DNA of 64,000 nucleotides from Cunninghamia lanceolata. Taxonomy: Eukaryota > Streptophyta > Pinopsida > Cupressales > Cupressaceae. A program made the translations under genes and the position numbers. The stretch spans positions 434,001 through 498,000 of the forward strand of contig BSBN01000038.1 of the NCBI GenBank assembly GCA_027924645.1, given 5' to 3'. Shown here piece by piece: positions 23,843 to 34,519 of this stretch. The notes under the pieces are model-generated. The model ran no database searches, was not told where the DNA came from, and saw nothing but the letters and a program-made list of their open reading frames with translations. Each line of letters opens with the position of its first letter. The stretch's first letter is position 1.

Positions 23843-24861
23843 TTAAAGAAGGTCTATGTGACCCCCAAAAGTGAGAAGGAAAGAACACCATGCAAGGAAA
23901 TACCCCCTCCCAAAATTGAGATGAGAAAAGAAACCATGTAGCTTCCCATGAAAATGCCTACCATAGAAACGCTCTATCAATGTTGTCATCATAGTTGTGT
24001 GAGCTCTGATCTCTGGCATATACGTGACATGGTACATCCCAATCGCTATCAGGAACTCCTTCTCCTCCTTAGAGAATCTAGTCAGTAGCCTCATCATCCT
24101 GGGTTGCCTCAGCCATGATTGAATCACCATTGGTCACTCCTGCATCCATCCAAACCACCAAGTTAGACCTTTTTCTAAGTCAAAATACCAACCCACTTTC
24201 TTAACTGCAAAACCCCTACTCTTTTCTGCACAGGCACCCTTTTAGACAAAGGCACACCATTTTTCTACACAAGTGCCCTTTTACACAAAGGTGCACTATT
24301 TTTCTGCATAGGCACCCTTTTACACAAAGGCATGTCATTTCCTGACCCAAGTGCACTTTTACACAAAGGCACATCATTTTCCAGCACAAGCGCATCTCTA
24401 AACACAGGCGCGCCACATTTTCATCTAGGCGCTCAACGTGACCATGTGGACGTGCTTTACTTCACATGGGTGTGGATTTAACACAAGTGCGCTGCTTTTC
24501 CACACAAGCACTCCACCTAATGACATAGGCGTGCCTTCATAAGGCCATGCACATGCCTTTTCACCATTTTCCTAGAATTTATAACACCTAACCCACTCCC
24601 TAACCTACCTAAATGACCCTAGGTTTAGTCACATACTAGTCTACCAGCTCCTGCAGATCTCTAGAAGCTCCTGACTCTCTCATCGTGATGCTTATGTCGA
24701 GGGATAGCCACCACGTTTGCCATAGTGTTTTCTCTTTTAAAAAAAAAATCTTTTTCTTCTAATCTTGTGAGTGCAAATGAGGAGAAATGGGCCCCCTTGC
24801 CACTATTTGTAGGCCCCCTAAACCCTAATATTCTTCCCTGGCCTCCCCTTTTCACCCCCAA
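23843..24861 (-). pseudogene. antisense frame with a plant-mobile-domain-like segment (element H)
   Basis: On the minus strand the frame starts with MANVVAIPRHKHHDERVRSF (near 24,720), passes through a 39-base (13-codon) tandem repeat at 24,430-24,230, and ends with a segment reading IGMYHVTYMPEIRAHTTM then TTLIERFYGRHFH (24,060-23,945). That pattern (G-x-YH-x3-MP, T-x-L-(I/V)-ER) resembles the plant mobile domain found in host MAIN-like proteins and in antisense frames of some Tat-lineage Ty3 elements. After a +1 shift the next block MGSYMVSFLISILGGGI also fits. It is antisense to the polypurine tract and LTR at 25,084-25,886. Domain assignment is by eye from motif spacing. Confidence 0.45.
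24230..24430. repeat. 39- to 40-bp tandem repeat
   Basis: Units starting with GGCACCCTTTTACACAAAGG or close variants begin at 24,233, 24,273, 24,311, 24,351 and about 24,390, then decay. On the minus strand each unit encodes 13 residues of the type VPLCKRALVQKN, so length changes in whole units would keep the frame. Confidence 0.8.
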
Positions 24862-25083
24862 CCTCTGTTTTTGCTTCTTTTTTCATCCTATCTACCTTTT
24901 AAATTGCCATCTTTGTATCCCGTTTTCACTCTTCCAACCTTCCTTCAAGATTTTACCTATTTTTTAAAATTTTTGACTAAACTCTCGAGGGGGCACCCAC
25001 CATCCATTATTCCCTTTTTCACCACCGACTGGGGCATATTTTTTATTCTTTGACACAACGCCACCTTGATGGGATGTCATATC

Positions 25084-25097
25084 AAAGAGGGGCAAAA
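25084..25097 (+). other. polypurine tract of Ty3 element H
   Basis: AAAGAGGGGCAAAA lies immediately before TGTAGACACCG. This is the standard arrangement at the 3' LTR of Tat/Athila-type Ty3 elements and gives the plus orientation. Confidence 0.75.
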
Positions 25098-25886
25098 TGT
25101 AGACACCGAAAAATGACCATGTGTTCATCATCATTTTTGACATAGTCCTAACACCACTTTTCATCCTAACATGTCTTCTAAATTAATTAAATAATTTTAA
25201 TTATTTAATTAATTTACCCCTCTCATTAATCCATTTTTCCATATTGAATAAATAAATTTCATTCATTTATTTAATTTACCATTTCCTCTTAAATTAATTA
25301 ATAAATTCTATTTATTTAATTAATTTATCATTTTCTAACAACTTCCTCTCCATAAATTAATTAATTTTTTTATTATTTAATTAATTTACCCTCTCATTAT
25401 CCTCATCCTTATCATTTACCACAATTTTTAAATAATTGATCCAAAATTAAATTAACTTCTCATCTCAACCATCCATTATCATACTACATCTTTTAATCTC
25501 AACCATTCACATAAAAGAATGCTCTAGAAATCCTTATCCATGTCCTATAATCCTCTCATATAATCTTAGCCATCCATTTCATCTCTTAATCCTAGCCATC
25601 CATCCTATCATTCAACACTCTATAAATTGAGCCTCTCACGTCATTATCACAACACATGAGGCATATGCAAGTACATGTTGTTGGAGTCCATATCATTATC
25701 ATTATCATTTTCCTTCATTATTGTCATTGCTATACCCTTAGGTTATGTTTGTTTTGTGAGCAGTCCACATGCAATATATATCAAAAGAACAAAGCTAGTA
25801 GAGATAGGGTGCACTCTACTCTATTCTATCAAGTGTGAACGGGTGATTGAAGGTGAAGGTATTGAGTTATATTACATTATCTTCCA
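25098..25886 (+). repeat. 3' LTR of Ty3 element H
   Basis: Starts TGTAGACACCG after the polypurine tract. It contains AATTAATT-rich runs (25,180-25,390) and a TATA-box-like CTCTATAAATTGAGCC at about 25,618, then AACACATGAGG as a plausible transcript start region. The right edge is uncertain between 25,876 (ending TTACA) and 25,900, where gag of element G begins. The left LTR is not identified in the window. Confidence 0.6.
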
Positions 25887-25900
25887 TTATTTACCTTGAG

Positions 25901-26212
25901 TCATTCTCTCATCCACACCTCCCTTATGCTGCCATGAAGTATTTGATTTGGAAGAATGTGAAAGAACATTTTTGGAATTGATGGCTCAAGGGTTAGAGCC
26001 CTTTTGATGGCCTCTTGCAAGGTGAAAGGTGCAAAATATTTTACAAACCACCTGAGTGGTTCAATGAATCCTTTAATGAAAAGATGTACAATCCTTTTTT
26101 CTAAAATTTTTGTAACCATCACCACAATCTTCTGAAACTCTGCTATATACTCATTCATTGAGTTTTGTTGCTTGATCATAGATAAATTTCTAAAGTATTC
26201 ATCTTCATCTTT
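25901..26212 (-). pseudogene. Ty3/gypsy gag of element G, second half
   Basis: The minus-strand frame gives KDEDEYFRNLSMIKQQNSMN, EYIAEFQKIVVMV and LFIKGFIEPLRWFVKYFAPF, the C-terminal half of the gag core domain, followed by REVWMRE and a stop. The zinc knuckle that should follow is missing, cut by the LTR of element H. Its first half is 28.6 kb to the right at 55,114-54,862. Confidence 0.85.
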
Positions 26213-26217
26213 CAACT

Positions 26218-26516
26218 TGTTAGGAAAGGTGTCTCAACCTTGCAACTACATTTAAGGTTTCTATTCTTCCCAATTTTGGTCTTTTCGAATACCCTTTATC
26301 TTGAAGAATGGTTTAGAACTTTCAAAGTTTCAAAAACGGGACAAAAATGACAGGGTTTACTATTTTTAGTAATTCTACATTTGAGCACGAATGGACTAAG
26401 AATTTTCCCAAAAGGTGTGGAAGTACCAAATAAACACTTTGGTTAGTTTCAACTCAAGATCATATGTGGATTACAAGATATTAAATTTCTTATTTTTTTG
26501 AAACTCCTAAAAAAGT
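26218..26516 (+). repeat. 5' LTR of element B, first 299 bases
   Basis: Starts TGTTAGGAAAGGTGTCTCAA and matches 53,890 onwards closely, up to the 16-base duplication AAACTCCTAAAAAAGT created by LINE D. The LTR resumes at 40,384. Confidence 0.92.
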
Positions 26517-26902
26517 GGGAACTCTATTTGAAATCTTCTAGAGAGAGAGAAAATTGAAGGGCTCCCAGGGGTTGCACAAGGGTTTCTCTGTAAACCATCA
26601 TCGTGCCTCCCGTTTGGGGCCTCTCTTCTTGCTAGAAACCTTTTGATTTCTTTGCTTTCTTTGAAGATAGAATTGCAGGGTTCGTTGCACTCTGTTTAAA
26701 TTGGTTTTTCATTGGGTTTGTATTAGTTCTTTTGTTGAAATTTCTTGTAGAACCTTTAATTTTAAATCCTCTGCCAGCATTGTTTCCCGTCTCCTCTTGC
26801 AACGTCATCTGGAGTCAGCCCGGAGAGTAGGTGGATGGGAGAAGTGTGGGGTGTACAGTGATCCTTTCAGCATTGAATGCAGATTAAATTTCTTTATTGC
26901 CA
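26517..26902 (+). promoter_or_regulatory. 5' UTR and presumed internal promoter of LINE D
   Basis: About 390 bases precede the ORF1 start codon. Plant LINEs carry an internal promoter here; no specific box can be named from the sequence. A CT-rich stretch at 26,600-26,660 stands out. Confidence 0.5.
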
Positions 26903-27015
26903 ATGGAAGGCAACTCAAGTGGAAATGACCAAAAGGGGAAGGGATCAATTAAATCATTCAAAGAAGTTGTGAATGCAAACGATGCCCAAGCAGTGCCAAA
27001 AAATGCAGTCTTCTC
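26903..27015 (+). pseudogene. LINE D ORF1, first 37 codons
   Basis: The ATG at 26,903 gives MEGNSSGNDQKGKGSIKSFK and continues to NAVFS, where element C interrupts it at the TTCTC duplication. The frame resumes at 34,520 in the same phase (VFS then ILDDVGGLG), which supports both the start and the junction. Confidence 0.8.
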
Positions 27016-28093
27016 TATTGGCAAGAGACATTGCATAGCATTGATAGTAGTTGTCATTGATGGCAACTAAGATTGTCCCACACCTCTGCAGTGCAGTATC
27101 TGATCATACCGGAAGTTAGAACAATAATCTAAGTCTGTAAGCTTGAAACAAAGTATATAGCAGAGTCCATATTTTGGTCTAGATCTCTCCAGTGGAAAGG
27201 CATGGTATGCTATAGATCTAAGGTTGTTGACAACATAGCAAATACACTCTAAATCTAGAATTTTGTCATCCGGTGATGAAGGAATCAAATGTTATTAGCA
27301 TATGTGTATCGGGTTCTAGTTTGACAGAGCAAACAGAAGAAGATTGGGTAGACCTTGCTGAAGATCTTGTTTCTGGATGAATGGAAGTTTCTTGTTGGAC
27401 AAATGGTGGCATTCAGTAACTATGGCCGACATGAGTAATGATTTGCAAGAGTAAGTTTTGGTTCACACTCCAAGTTATGCATAGATCTAGCCGACAGGAC
27501 TAAGCATTCTTAGGTGTTCTAAGTACTGTTGAAGCTGACTGGTAGAATGATTATAGATCTTGTTGGGGATATATATAGTCAATGAATTCAGTCATTTAGA
27601 CAATGAAAGTGTGCAAAGAAAAGGGGATGAGAATAGAGTAGAAATCTAAGATACGAATAAGAGCAGAACAATGAGAAGAACAAAACTAGGATGAAGTGTG
27701 TAAGATCAGTTTTTGCACTCAACCAGAACTGAACTTTCTGCATAAGTAGATGCTATCATCGGTTCATATCTCTGTGTTTCATTTGTAATATCATCTTAGG
27801 TAGTGAGCCTTCATTTGAGCAGTGAGCCCGAATGCATGTGCATTCCCATTTTGTATCAATACTTTTAACAGGGTATTAAATTTTTGTGGGTTAACCCCCA
27901 CCATGGTTTTTCCCTTAATCAGGTTTCCACGTCAAAAATCTTGGTGTCAAATGTGTTATTTCATTTATGCTTATGTGATGACTAAAATGTTTATTTCATT
28001 AACTATTTTTAAGTTGTAAAAGAAATAAAAAGATCAAGAATGTGTGACAACTGATTCACCCCCCCTACTCAGTTGTCCGGACCTAATCCAAAA
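27016..28093 (+). repeat. 5' LTR of element C
   Basis: Begins TATTGGCAAGAGACA (a TG-to-TA change from the TGTTGG of the right LTR) and ends CTAATCCAAAA. It aligns over its length with 33,430-34,519. Confidence 0.92.
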
Positions 28094-28095
28094 AT

Positions 28096-28107
28096 TGGTA
28101 TCAGAGC
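28096..28107 (+). other. primer binding site of element C
   Basis: TGGTATCAGAGC, complementary to initiator methionine tRNA, two bases after the 5' LTR. Confidence 0.9.
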
Positions 28108-28162
28108 AAGGATCCTTAGAGAAGCCTAACAGCTTAAGGAAAAGATCCTGGAAGAAGATTCA

Positions 28163-29348
28163 ATGGGTTCACTAAGAGATCTTCAATTAGCGCTAGAAGA
28201 ACTTGCTCAATCTAGAACAAAAATTAGTAATCTGAGAGGTGAACTTAAAGATGTTGATGACACCATTGAAATATTAAAAGACAAATTAAAGAAATCTTTG
28301 CAAAGAAAAAAGGAGCTACTTTTGCAGCTATCCAGTTTACCTAAAGAAAATAATTTGAATGAAGCTTTGGAAGAAAAAACAAAAGAATGTGAAAAGCTCT
28401 CAAAAGAAGTCGCTGTTCTAAAAATTGAAATGGAATTTGGGGTGATGAGGCAAACTAAAGAAAGTGAAGATAGAAGAAGATCTGAAACACAAACTAAAAG
28501 AAAGATCTGAAGAGTGTTGCAGATTGGATGGAATAGGCAGCCATCTAGAGTCTGATCTACAAGAAAGTAGAGACAATGAGAGAGAACTTGAAAGGCAAAT
28601 AGTCATTCTCAGACATGACCTAGATATTGCAAATGAATATAAGGAGAAGTTCAAGATAAGTTTAGCTAAACTTGAAGCACTACTTGAAGGACAGAAAAGG
28701 GCCGATGACAAGCATGGTCTTGGCTATGAGAAAGGTGAGAGCTCCAGATCCAGACAGAAAAATCCTCAACCTAAGAATGGGAGAATTAAACCTAGAAAAC
28801 CTCTGGTAAGACAACCAAATGCTCAAAAATATCCATCATTCAATGGAAATTGCTTCAACTGCAACAAATTTGGTCATAAAGCTACTCAGTGCAGAAATAG
28901 AGTAAATCAAAATGGTCCATCCTTCTCTTGTCAATGCTTCAAGTGTAATAGGTATGGTCATAGATCAAATGAATGCAAAAGTATGACAATGAATACTTTC
29001 AATAATAGAAGAATTAGCAATTCTTTCAATGGTTACTGCTTTGCTTGCAATGGGTTTGGACATATGGCTAATCAGTGTAGATCAAGAGAAAATCAGAAGA
29101 GAAATGTTGTATGCTTCAACTACAATCAATCTGGTCATATTGCAAGATTCTCTAGAAGTAAGAACTATGGAAGAAGAGGTCCAGTAAATAGAAAACCAGA
29201 TGAACAAAGACAAGACAAAGGCAAAGAAAAAATTGATGCGAATGGGACTCAGGATGAATCAAACAAGATATGGGTCAGGAAAACCATTATGAATGACAAC
29301 AATGGATCCGCACCGCAATTCGGTGCTGATACTTCCTCCGGGAATTAA
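28163..29348 (+). pseudogene. coiled-coil and zinc-knuckle Gag-like protein (element C)
   Basis: The ATG at 28,163 is 55 bases after the primer binding site. The first 115 codons are heptad-like (LRGELKDVDDTIEILKDKLK), predicting a coiled coil. A frameshift near 28,450-28,500 leads into the frame 28,464-29,348, with more coil and then four CCHC-type knuckles: CFNCNKFGHKATQC (28,851), CFKCNRYGHRSNEC (28,935), CFACNGFGHMANQC (29,037) and a dead one, CFNYNQSGHIARFS (29,112). The tail is basic. This is the C-terminal half of a Sirevirus-type Gag; the usual N-terminal gag core is missing. Likely role is RNA binding and particle assembly. Confidence 0.75.
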
Positions 29349-29783
29349 GTTGGAAGTCTTAGCTCAGGGGGAGCAACCTTACAAATCAAATTCCCCCAGC
29401 CAATAAGTTAGTGCCCAGATCTGGCATAGCAAGAAAAGAGATCTTAAATTGTCTTCAAATCATATGGAAGAATTTATGGAAGATAAGAGATATTGCCCAG
29501 ATATGGCAATATTTAGTATGATACTTGAAGGGTTAATAAAAAATAGGGCAACCAGATGCGCTAGGGCAGAGCATTTATTACAAAGGCATATTAGGTGATG
29601 CGAAGCTTAAAAGGGTCATTCACTCCTCATTTTAAACACTTTGCATCAAAAAGAAAGAAGTGGACAAGCCTAGATTGAGAATTCTCAAAAGTCAGAAGCG
29701 AGAAAAGGATTTCCAAGTAAAAACCCCAATCTGCGTGGCAAGGTATTTTCTGTTTTCTACAAAATCTTTGGACTTTTCAATTT
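29349..29783 (+). other. junction region where pol would lie (element C)
   Basis: About 435 bases with stop codons in all frames between the Gag-like frame and the long second frame. There is no trace of protease, integrase or RT motifs. TCAGGGGGAGCAACC at about 29,367 resembles the sequence that follows pol in Sireviruses, suggesting a clean internal deletion of pol. Confidence 0.45.
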
Positions 29784-32700
29784 TTGCAAATGGCTACTCC
29801 TCTAATGGTAGATGTTACTAAAAGGCCTCATCCCAAGTTCAAGAAGCATCCATTCAAATCTATAGAGGTTGAGCCGTTAGGTGCATTTTCTAGAGTTCTG
29901 TATGGGGTTTTACATGTTGAAGATATTAGGGCTTACATTCATTGCAATATAGAGGAATTTGGAAATTTGAAATTATTGGATTTATTTGAAAACCACTTGA
30001 AGGATGACAATCACCAATTGAAGCTGGAATATAAAACCCTAGAAAACAAACACTTCATACAAGTTATTGAATTTCCATTCTTTGATGAAAGCGAATGGGT
30101 TAGGTATGTATTGAGTTGGATACATGATGAGTTTATGTGGTTGTTGAAGCCGTTCAAGATTACAAAAGATATAATCTGAATTGTGACTGGACTGAATGCA
30201 ACTGGTGGGCAACCCATGCTAAAGGCTGTGAAAAATCAAACAGTAATGGATGCACTGGAGCAAAGTTCTATAAAAGAGCTATGACTATCAATGACATTAT
30301 TGATCTAAATGTCAAGTTTGCATCGATGGTAGTTGGGTATAAGATCTACCACTCCAATAGGGAGAACTCAGTCTCTAGAACAACTATTTATACCTCATAT
30401 CAGATGATAAAGGAAAATGTGGATTATGACTTGTGTGAGCTTCTACAAAGCCAACTACTAGAGAACCTTAACAAAATCAAAAAGGACAAGAAAAATTCCT
30501 TGAAGTATGGTTCCTTGGTGATATGTATCATTTTATACTTCATGAATGAAGTTATGGGAGTTTCAGATATACAATAGGCATCTAACAGACCAATGGCATG
30601 GAAAATTAGGGATATTCTTTGTAGTCTTGGTGATTTCCAGACTCAAAAGATAGCTATTTGGGGCTACTTCAAGAACTTCCAAAATTTGATGCATGTAAGG
30701 GAAATAATTCCTAGTTTACTTGTTGAAAAATATGAAAATGAAATATGTTTCATGGTAGACACAGATAAATGTTTGATGGAAGCTGTAGAACCAAGGACAA
30801 TGTGGATAATGCCCATGGGCTATGAAGTGGATGAGGAAATTTTGGACATGTATGCTCAACATCTCCTAAGCAAACCTAAAGACATCTTTGTTGATAAGTT
30901 CAGAACATACAAGGAACTAAGCCTAAAGCTGCATGTGGAACTTAGATAGCTAGAAACAAAAAGAAAGGTACACAAGCAAGTAGAGATGTATGCAGAAAGC
31001 ATTGGGATTACAAAAGAAGCAGTGAAATAAAACAGACAAAGAATTGTAAAGATAAAGAAGAACACAGAGTAGGCAAAAAGTGAACCTGTAATTCCCCTAG
31101 AAGCCCCAAGAAAGACAAGGAGCTCTGCAACTCTTGCTAAGCCTCTCGAGACCACTCACACTAAGAAGTCGGAAGCCACTCCATCCAGTGAAGGAAGGAA
31201 AAGGAAGAAAACCAAGGCAACAAGAATCCTCAAGAGCACACAAGATGATGAGGAGACTGAAACAGATGAAGAAGTGAAAGAGATAAGATCCAAAAAGGTC
31301 AAAACTTCAAAAATTTCTGAAGATCAACCATCCAAAAGCATGAGGACCAGTAAAAATCTAGTATCCGGTAAGGTTGCCATGACTATTGATGAAATTGTAA
31401 AAATAATCATTGTTCATGGAAACTTAAAACCTATCAGAACTTAATATGATAATCTTGATCAAGCTAATAAGAAAACTTTAGAAGATGCCATTATCATATA
31501 TCTAAAGAAGTTCAATAGAGCCTTGTTGGAAATCCTGCAAGAACTTCCTAAAAGTTTGAGGAAAGTAATGGAAATGACGAAAGATGCAGCCAAAGAAAAA
31601 GATATAGAACTCAGAGAGTATGTTCTCTCCTCTTTGTGCCCTGTATTACCTAGAAAAGAAGTGGATAAAATCCTCAATGAAGTCAAAGATAAATTTAGAA
31701 GCAAAGTCTGGATGAACAAGCTAATGCTTGGTGAAACTAAAGAAATTGTAAAGGAAACAAAGGAAATTTTGAGAAAGGCTATAGAAAAAAATAAGTACTA
31801 CATTATCTCAGAAAAGCAAGATGAAGAAGACAATCCTGTTGCTCCAGAAGAAAAAACTGACAAGAGAATCAATGATCAAAGTATCACTCTAAATTCTCTG
31901 GAGCTTGATTCATCAAATCTAACTATTAGAGAAGTTCGGGAAGAGGAACAAGTCAATCAGGAAGACATAGAGATGATAAATAGAATAATTGATGAAGTGA
32001 TATCTCCTCCACCTGATCACTCTGAGAAGAAAGAGAATATTACTACTACTCAGAACCCTCCGAATCAAGGAGCAAGTGGTGAGAAAATAGAAATGAGTCT
32101 CTCAGAAGAGAACATAGAGAAGATTAATACAGAGAAAGTGAAGGAAAAAGGAAAGGAAGACAAAGCAGAAGAAGATGGTGCAAATGTTGAAGCACCTAAA
32201 GCATACAAAGCAGAAGAAGATGGTACAAATGTTGAAACACCTAAAGCACCTAAATCAGATGATCAAAAAGATGATTCAGTAAATGCAGCAAGAGACACTA
32301 TAGATGCAGTGAAGATTCTCTTGAAAAGGAAGTGATTGAGCTTGATGAGCCTGAACTACTCCAAGGACTAACCAATCCAGATGCGCTCTCTCCATTTCAA
32401 TTGATGAAAATAGCATCCTTCACTCAAGTAAAAGCTAGAGAAAAGATGACTAATGAAATCTCACTTAGAGGACAATGAGCTACTGGGGTTAGCAATTGAA
32501 GTGTTAGAGAAATTAATGCCAACTTATCAGAAAAATCAAAATGATTCCCCCTTTGGCCATTTGAAAAATCTTGTAAGTTTAGTTGACTCACATTTTGAGT
32601 CCTTTGAAAAGTCTGTGGAGGCAAAGGTTCAGAAAGAGTTTTTGAATAAGAAATTTAATCAAGTTAAGAATTTGATAAGGAGTGATAGAGTGGTATTGGG

Positions 32701-33178
32701 CATTAGCATAAAGAGCATTCAAAATGCTCTAAGTGATGGAAGAGACATATATAAATTTTTTCTATCATGGACTAAAGTCAATAAGGATGTTGAGAAGAAG
32801 ATAAAGGAACAAGAACAAAAAATATCAGTTCTATCCCAAAATTTTGATCCTCTAAATGCCTCTCCCATAAGTCAGGATTGTCAAATCATTAGCTTGACAG
32901 ATGAAATAAAGAGACTTGAAAAAGATAAAATCAATACTAGGAAGAGGATGTGTGAACTCTGGGGATTGATTGTCCCCAAGTTGGAAGCCATGCATAATGC
33001 TTTATCTGAAGCCCAGAATGTAGTCCAAACAAGTGATCCTCTGGATCTAGCTAAGGCAGAAGCATATACATTTTTTCTTAGTGGGCACATCTCACTCTTA
33101 GATGGAATGAAGAATACTTGGGTGTCTGAACTTGTGCAATTAAAAAGCAGTTTTGCAGACATTCTCAAGTTCATGTGA
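29784..33178 (+). pseudogene. long second frame of element C, env-like or unknown
   Basis: About 1,130 codons can be followed with one frameshift near 30,260, a pair of compensating shifts (32,330 and 32,460) and a few stops. N-terminal third (29,784-30,950): globular, with FDESEWVRYVLSWIHDEFMW, IVTGLNATGGQPMLK and DIIDLNVKFASMVVGYKI. Middle (30,950-32,340): basic then strongly acidic and repetitive, with the duplicated unit KAEEDG(A/T)NVE(A/T)PKA. C-terminal third (32,453-33,178): helical, coiled-coil-like (EKKIKEQEQKISVLSQN). There is no catalytic motif I know. By position (after pol, before a doubled polypurine tract) it matches the env-like frame of Sireviruses, but I see no clear signal peptide and no convincing transmembrane anchor. 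Function unknown. Confidence 0.6.
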
Positions 33179-33429
33179 ACAAGACTTGATGAATTGTTGT
33201 ACATACGCAACAGTATAATCAGACCTTTTTTTGAGAATTTTGACTTGCAAACCCTACCCTTTGCCATTGATGTCAAAGGGGGAGTGAAGGGTAGTGAAAA
33301 ATGAGGAGTTCAGAAAAGAGGGAGAATCAAAATAAGTAAAGAGCACGAATGCACAGACAAAGGGGAAGTTGCTCTAAGACACTTAGTCATTTTTCACTAA
33401 GTGTTTCCATCAATGCCAAAGGGGGAGAT
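33179..33429 (+). other. 3' untranslated region with two polypurine tracts (element C)
   Basis: TGTCAAAGGGGGAGTG at 33,271 and GCCAAAGGGGGAGAT at 33,415 are near-identical purine tracts 143 bases apart. Only the second abuts the LTR. Multiple polypurine tracts are a recognised Sirevirus feature. Confidence 0.75.
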
Positions 33430-34519
33430 TGTTGGAAAAAGACACTGCATAGCATTGATAGGAGTTGTCATTGATGGCAACTAAGATTGTCCCACACCTC
33501 CACAGTCTAGTATTTGATCATACTAGAAGTCAAAACAATAATCTATCTAAGTCTGTAAGCCTGAAACAAAGTATATAGCGGAGTCCGTATTTTGGTCTGG
33601 ATCTCTCTGGTGGAAAGGCATGGTATGCTATAGATCTAAGGTTGTTGACAGCATAGAAAATACACTCTAAATCTAGAATTTTGTCATCTGGTGATGAAGG
33701 AATCAAATGTTATTAGCATCTGTGTATCGGGTTCCAGTCTGATAGAGCAGACAAAAGAAGAACAGGTAGACCTTGCTGAAGATCTTATTTCTAGATGAAT
33801 GGAAGTTTCTTTTTAGACAAATGGTAGCATTCAGTAACTATGGCCAACATGAGTAATGATTTGCAAGAGTAAGTTTTGGTTCGCACTCCAAGTTATGCAA
33901 GATCTAGCCGACAAGGATAAGCATTCTTAGGTGTTCTAAGTACTAAAGCCGACTGGTAGAATGATTATAGATCTTGTTGCAGATATATATAGTTGATGAA
34001 TTTAGTCATTTAGACAACAAAAGTGTGAGAAGAAAAGGGGATGAGAATAGAGTAGAAATCTAAGATGCGAATAGGAGAAGAATAGTGAGAAGAAAAAAAC
34101 TAGGATGAAGTGTGTAAGATCAGTTTTTGCACTCAACCGGAATTGAACTTTCTGCATAAGTAGATGCTATCATCAATTCATATGTCTATCTTTCATTTGG
34201 AATATTGTCTTAGGCAGTGAGCCTTCATTTGAGCAGTGAGCTCTAGGTAGTGAGCCCAAATGCATGTGCATTCCCATTTTGTATCAATACTTTTAACAGG
34301 GTATCAATTTTTTGTGGGTTAACCACCACCGTGGTTTTTCCCTTAACTGGGTTTCCACGTCAAAAATCTTGGTGTCAAATGTGTTATTTCATTTATGCTT
34401 ATGTGATGACTAAAATGTTAATTTCATTAACTATTTTTAAGTTGTAAAATAAATAAAAAGATCAAGAATGTGTGACAACTGATTCACCCCCCTCTCAGTT
34501 GTTCTGACCTAATCCAACA
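33430..34519 (+). repeat. 3' LTR of element C
   Basis: Starts TGTTGGAAAAAGACAC and ends ACCTAATCCAACA; partner of 27,016-28,093. It is 12 bases longer, partly because of an extra GAGCTCTAGGTAGT segment near 34,239. Confidence 0.93.

Larger units (their letters stand above)
27016..34519 (+). mobile_element. non-autonomous Sirevirus-like LTR element C
   Basis: LTRs at 27,016-28,093 and 33,430-34,519, a primer binding site at 28,096-28,107, and a target duplication TTCTC at 27,011-27,015 and 34,520-34,524 define a complete 7.5-kb insertion in ORF1 of LINE D. The right LTR starts TGTTGG and ends CCAACA, and two AAAGGGGGAG tracts precede it (33,275 and 33,418), a known Sirevirus trait. The interior has a coiled-coil plus zinc-knuckle frame and a second long frame of about 1,130 codons. 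No protease, integrase, reverse transcriptase or RNase H is visible, so it is non-autonomous. Confidence 0.9.

Noticed and set aside
25656..25899. Short hydrophobic frames resembling signal peptides
   Set aside because: They lie in the LTR of element H downstream of its TATA-like box; overlapping frames and no conserved product.
28163..29348. Host CCHC zinc-finger gene
   Set aside because: It lies between matched LTRs right after a primer binding site, inside an insertion with a target duplication, so it is retrotransposon Gag.
32881..33276. Minus-strand 131-residue frame
   Set aside because: It is a shadow of the coiled-coil end of frame 2 in element C on the opposite strand.
27822..34447. 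Two near-identical 65-residue frames (27,822-28,019 and 34,250-34,447) as a duplicated small gene
   Set aside because: They are the same position in the two LTRs of element C; the duplication is simply the LTR pair.
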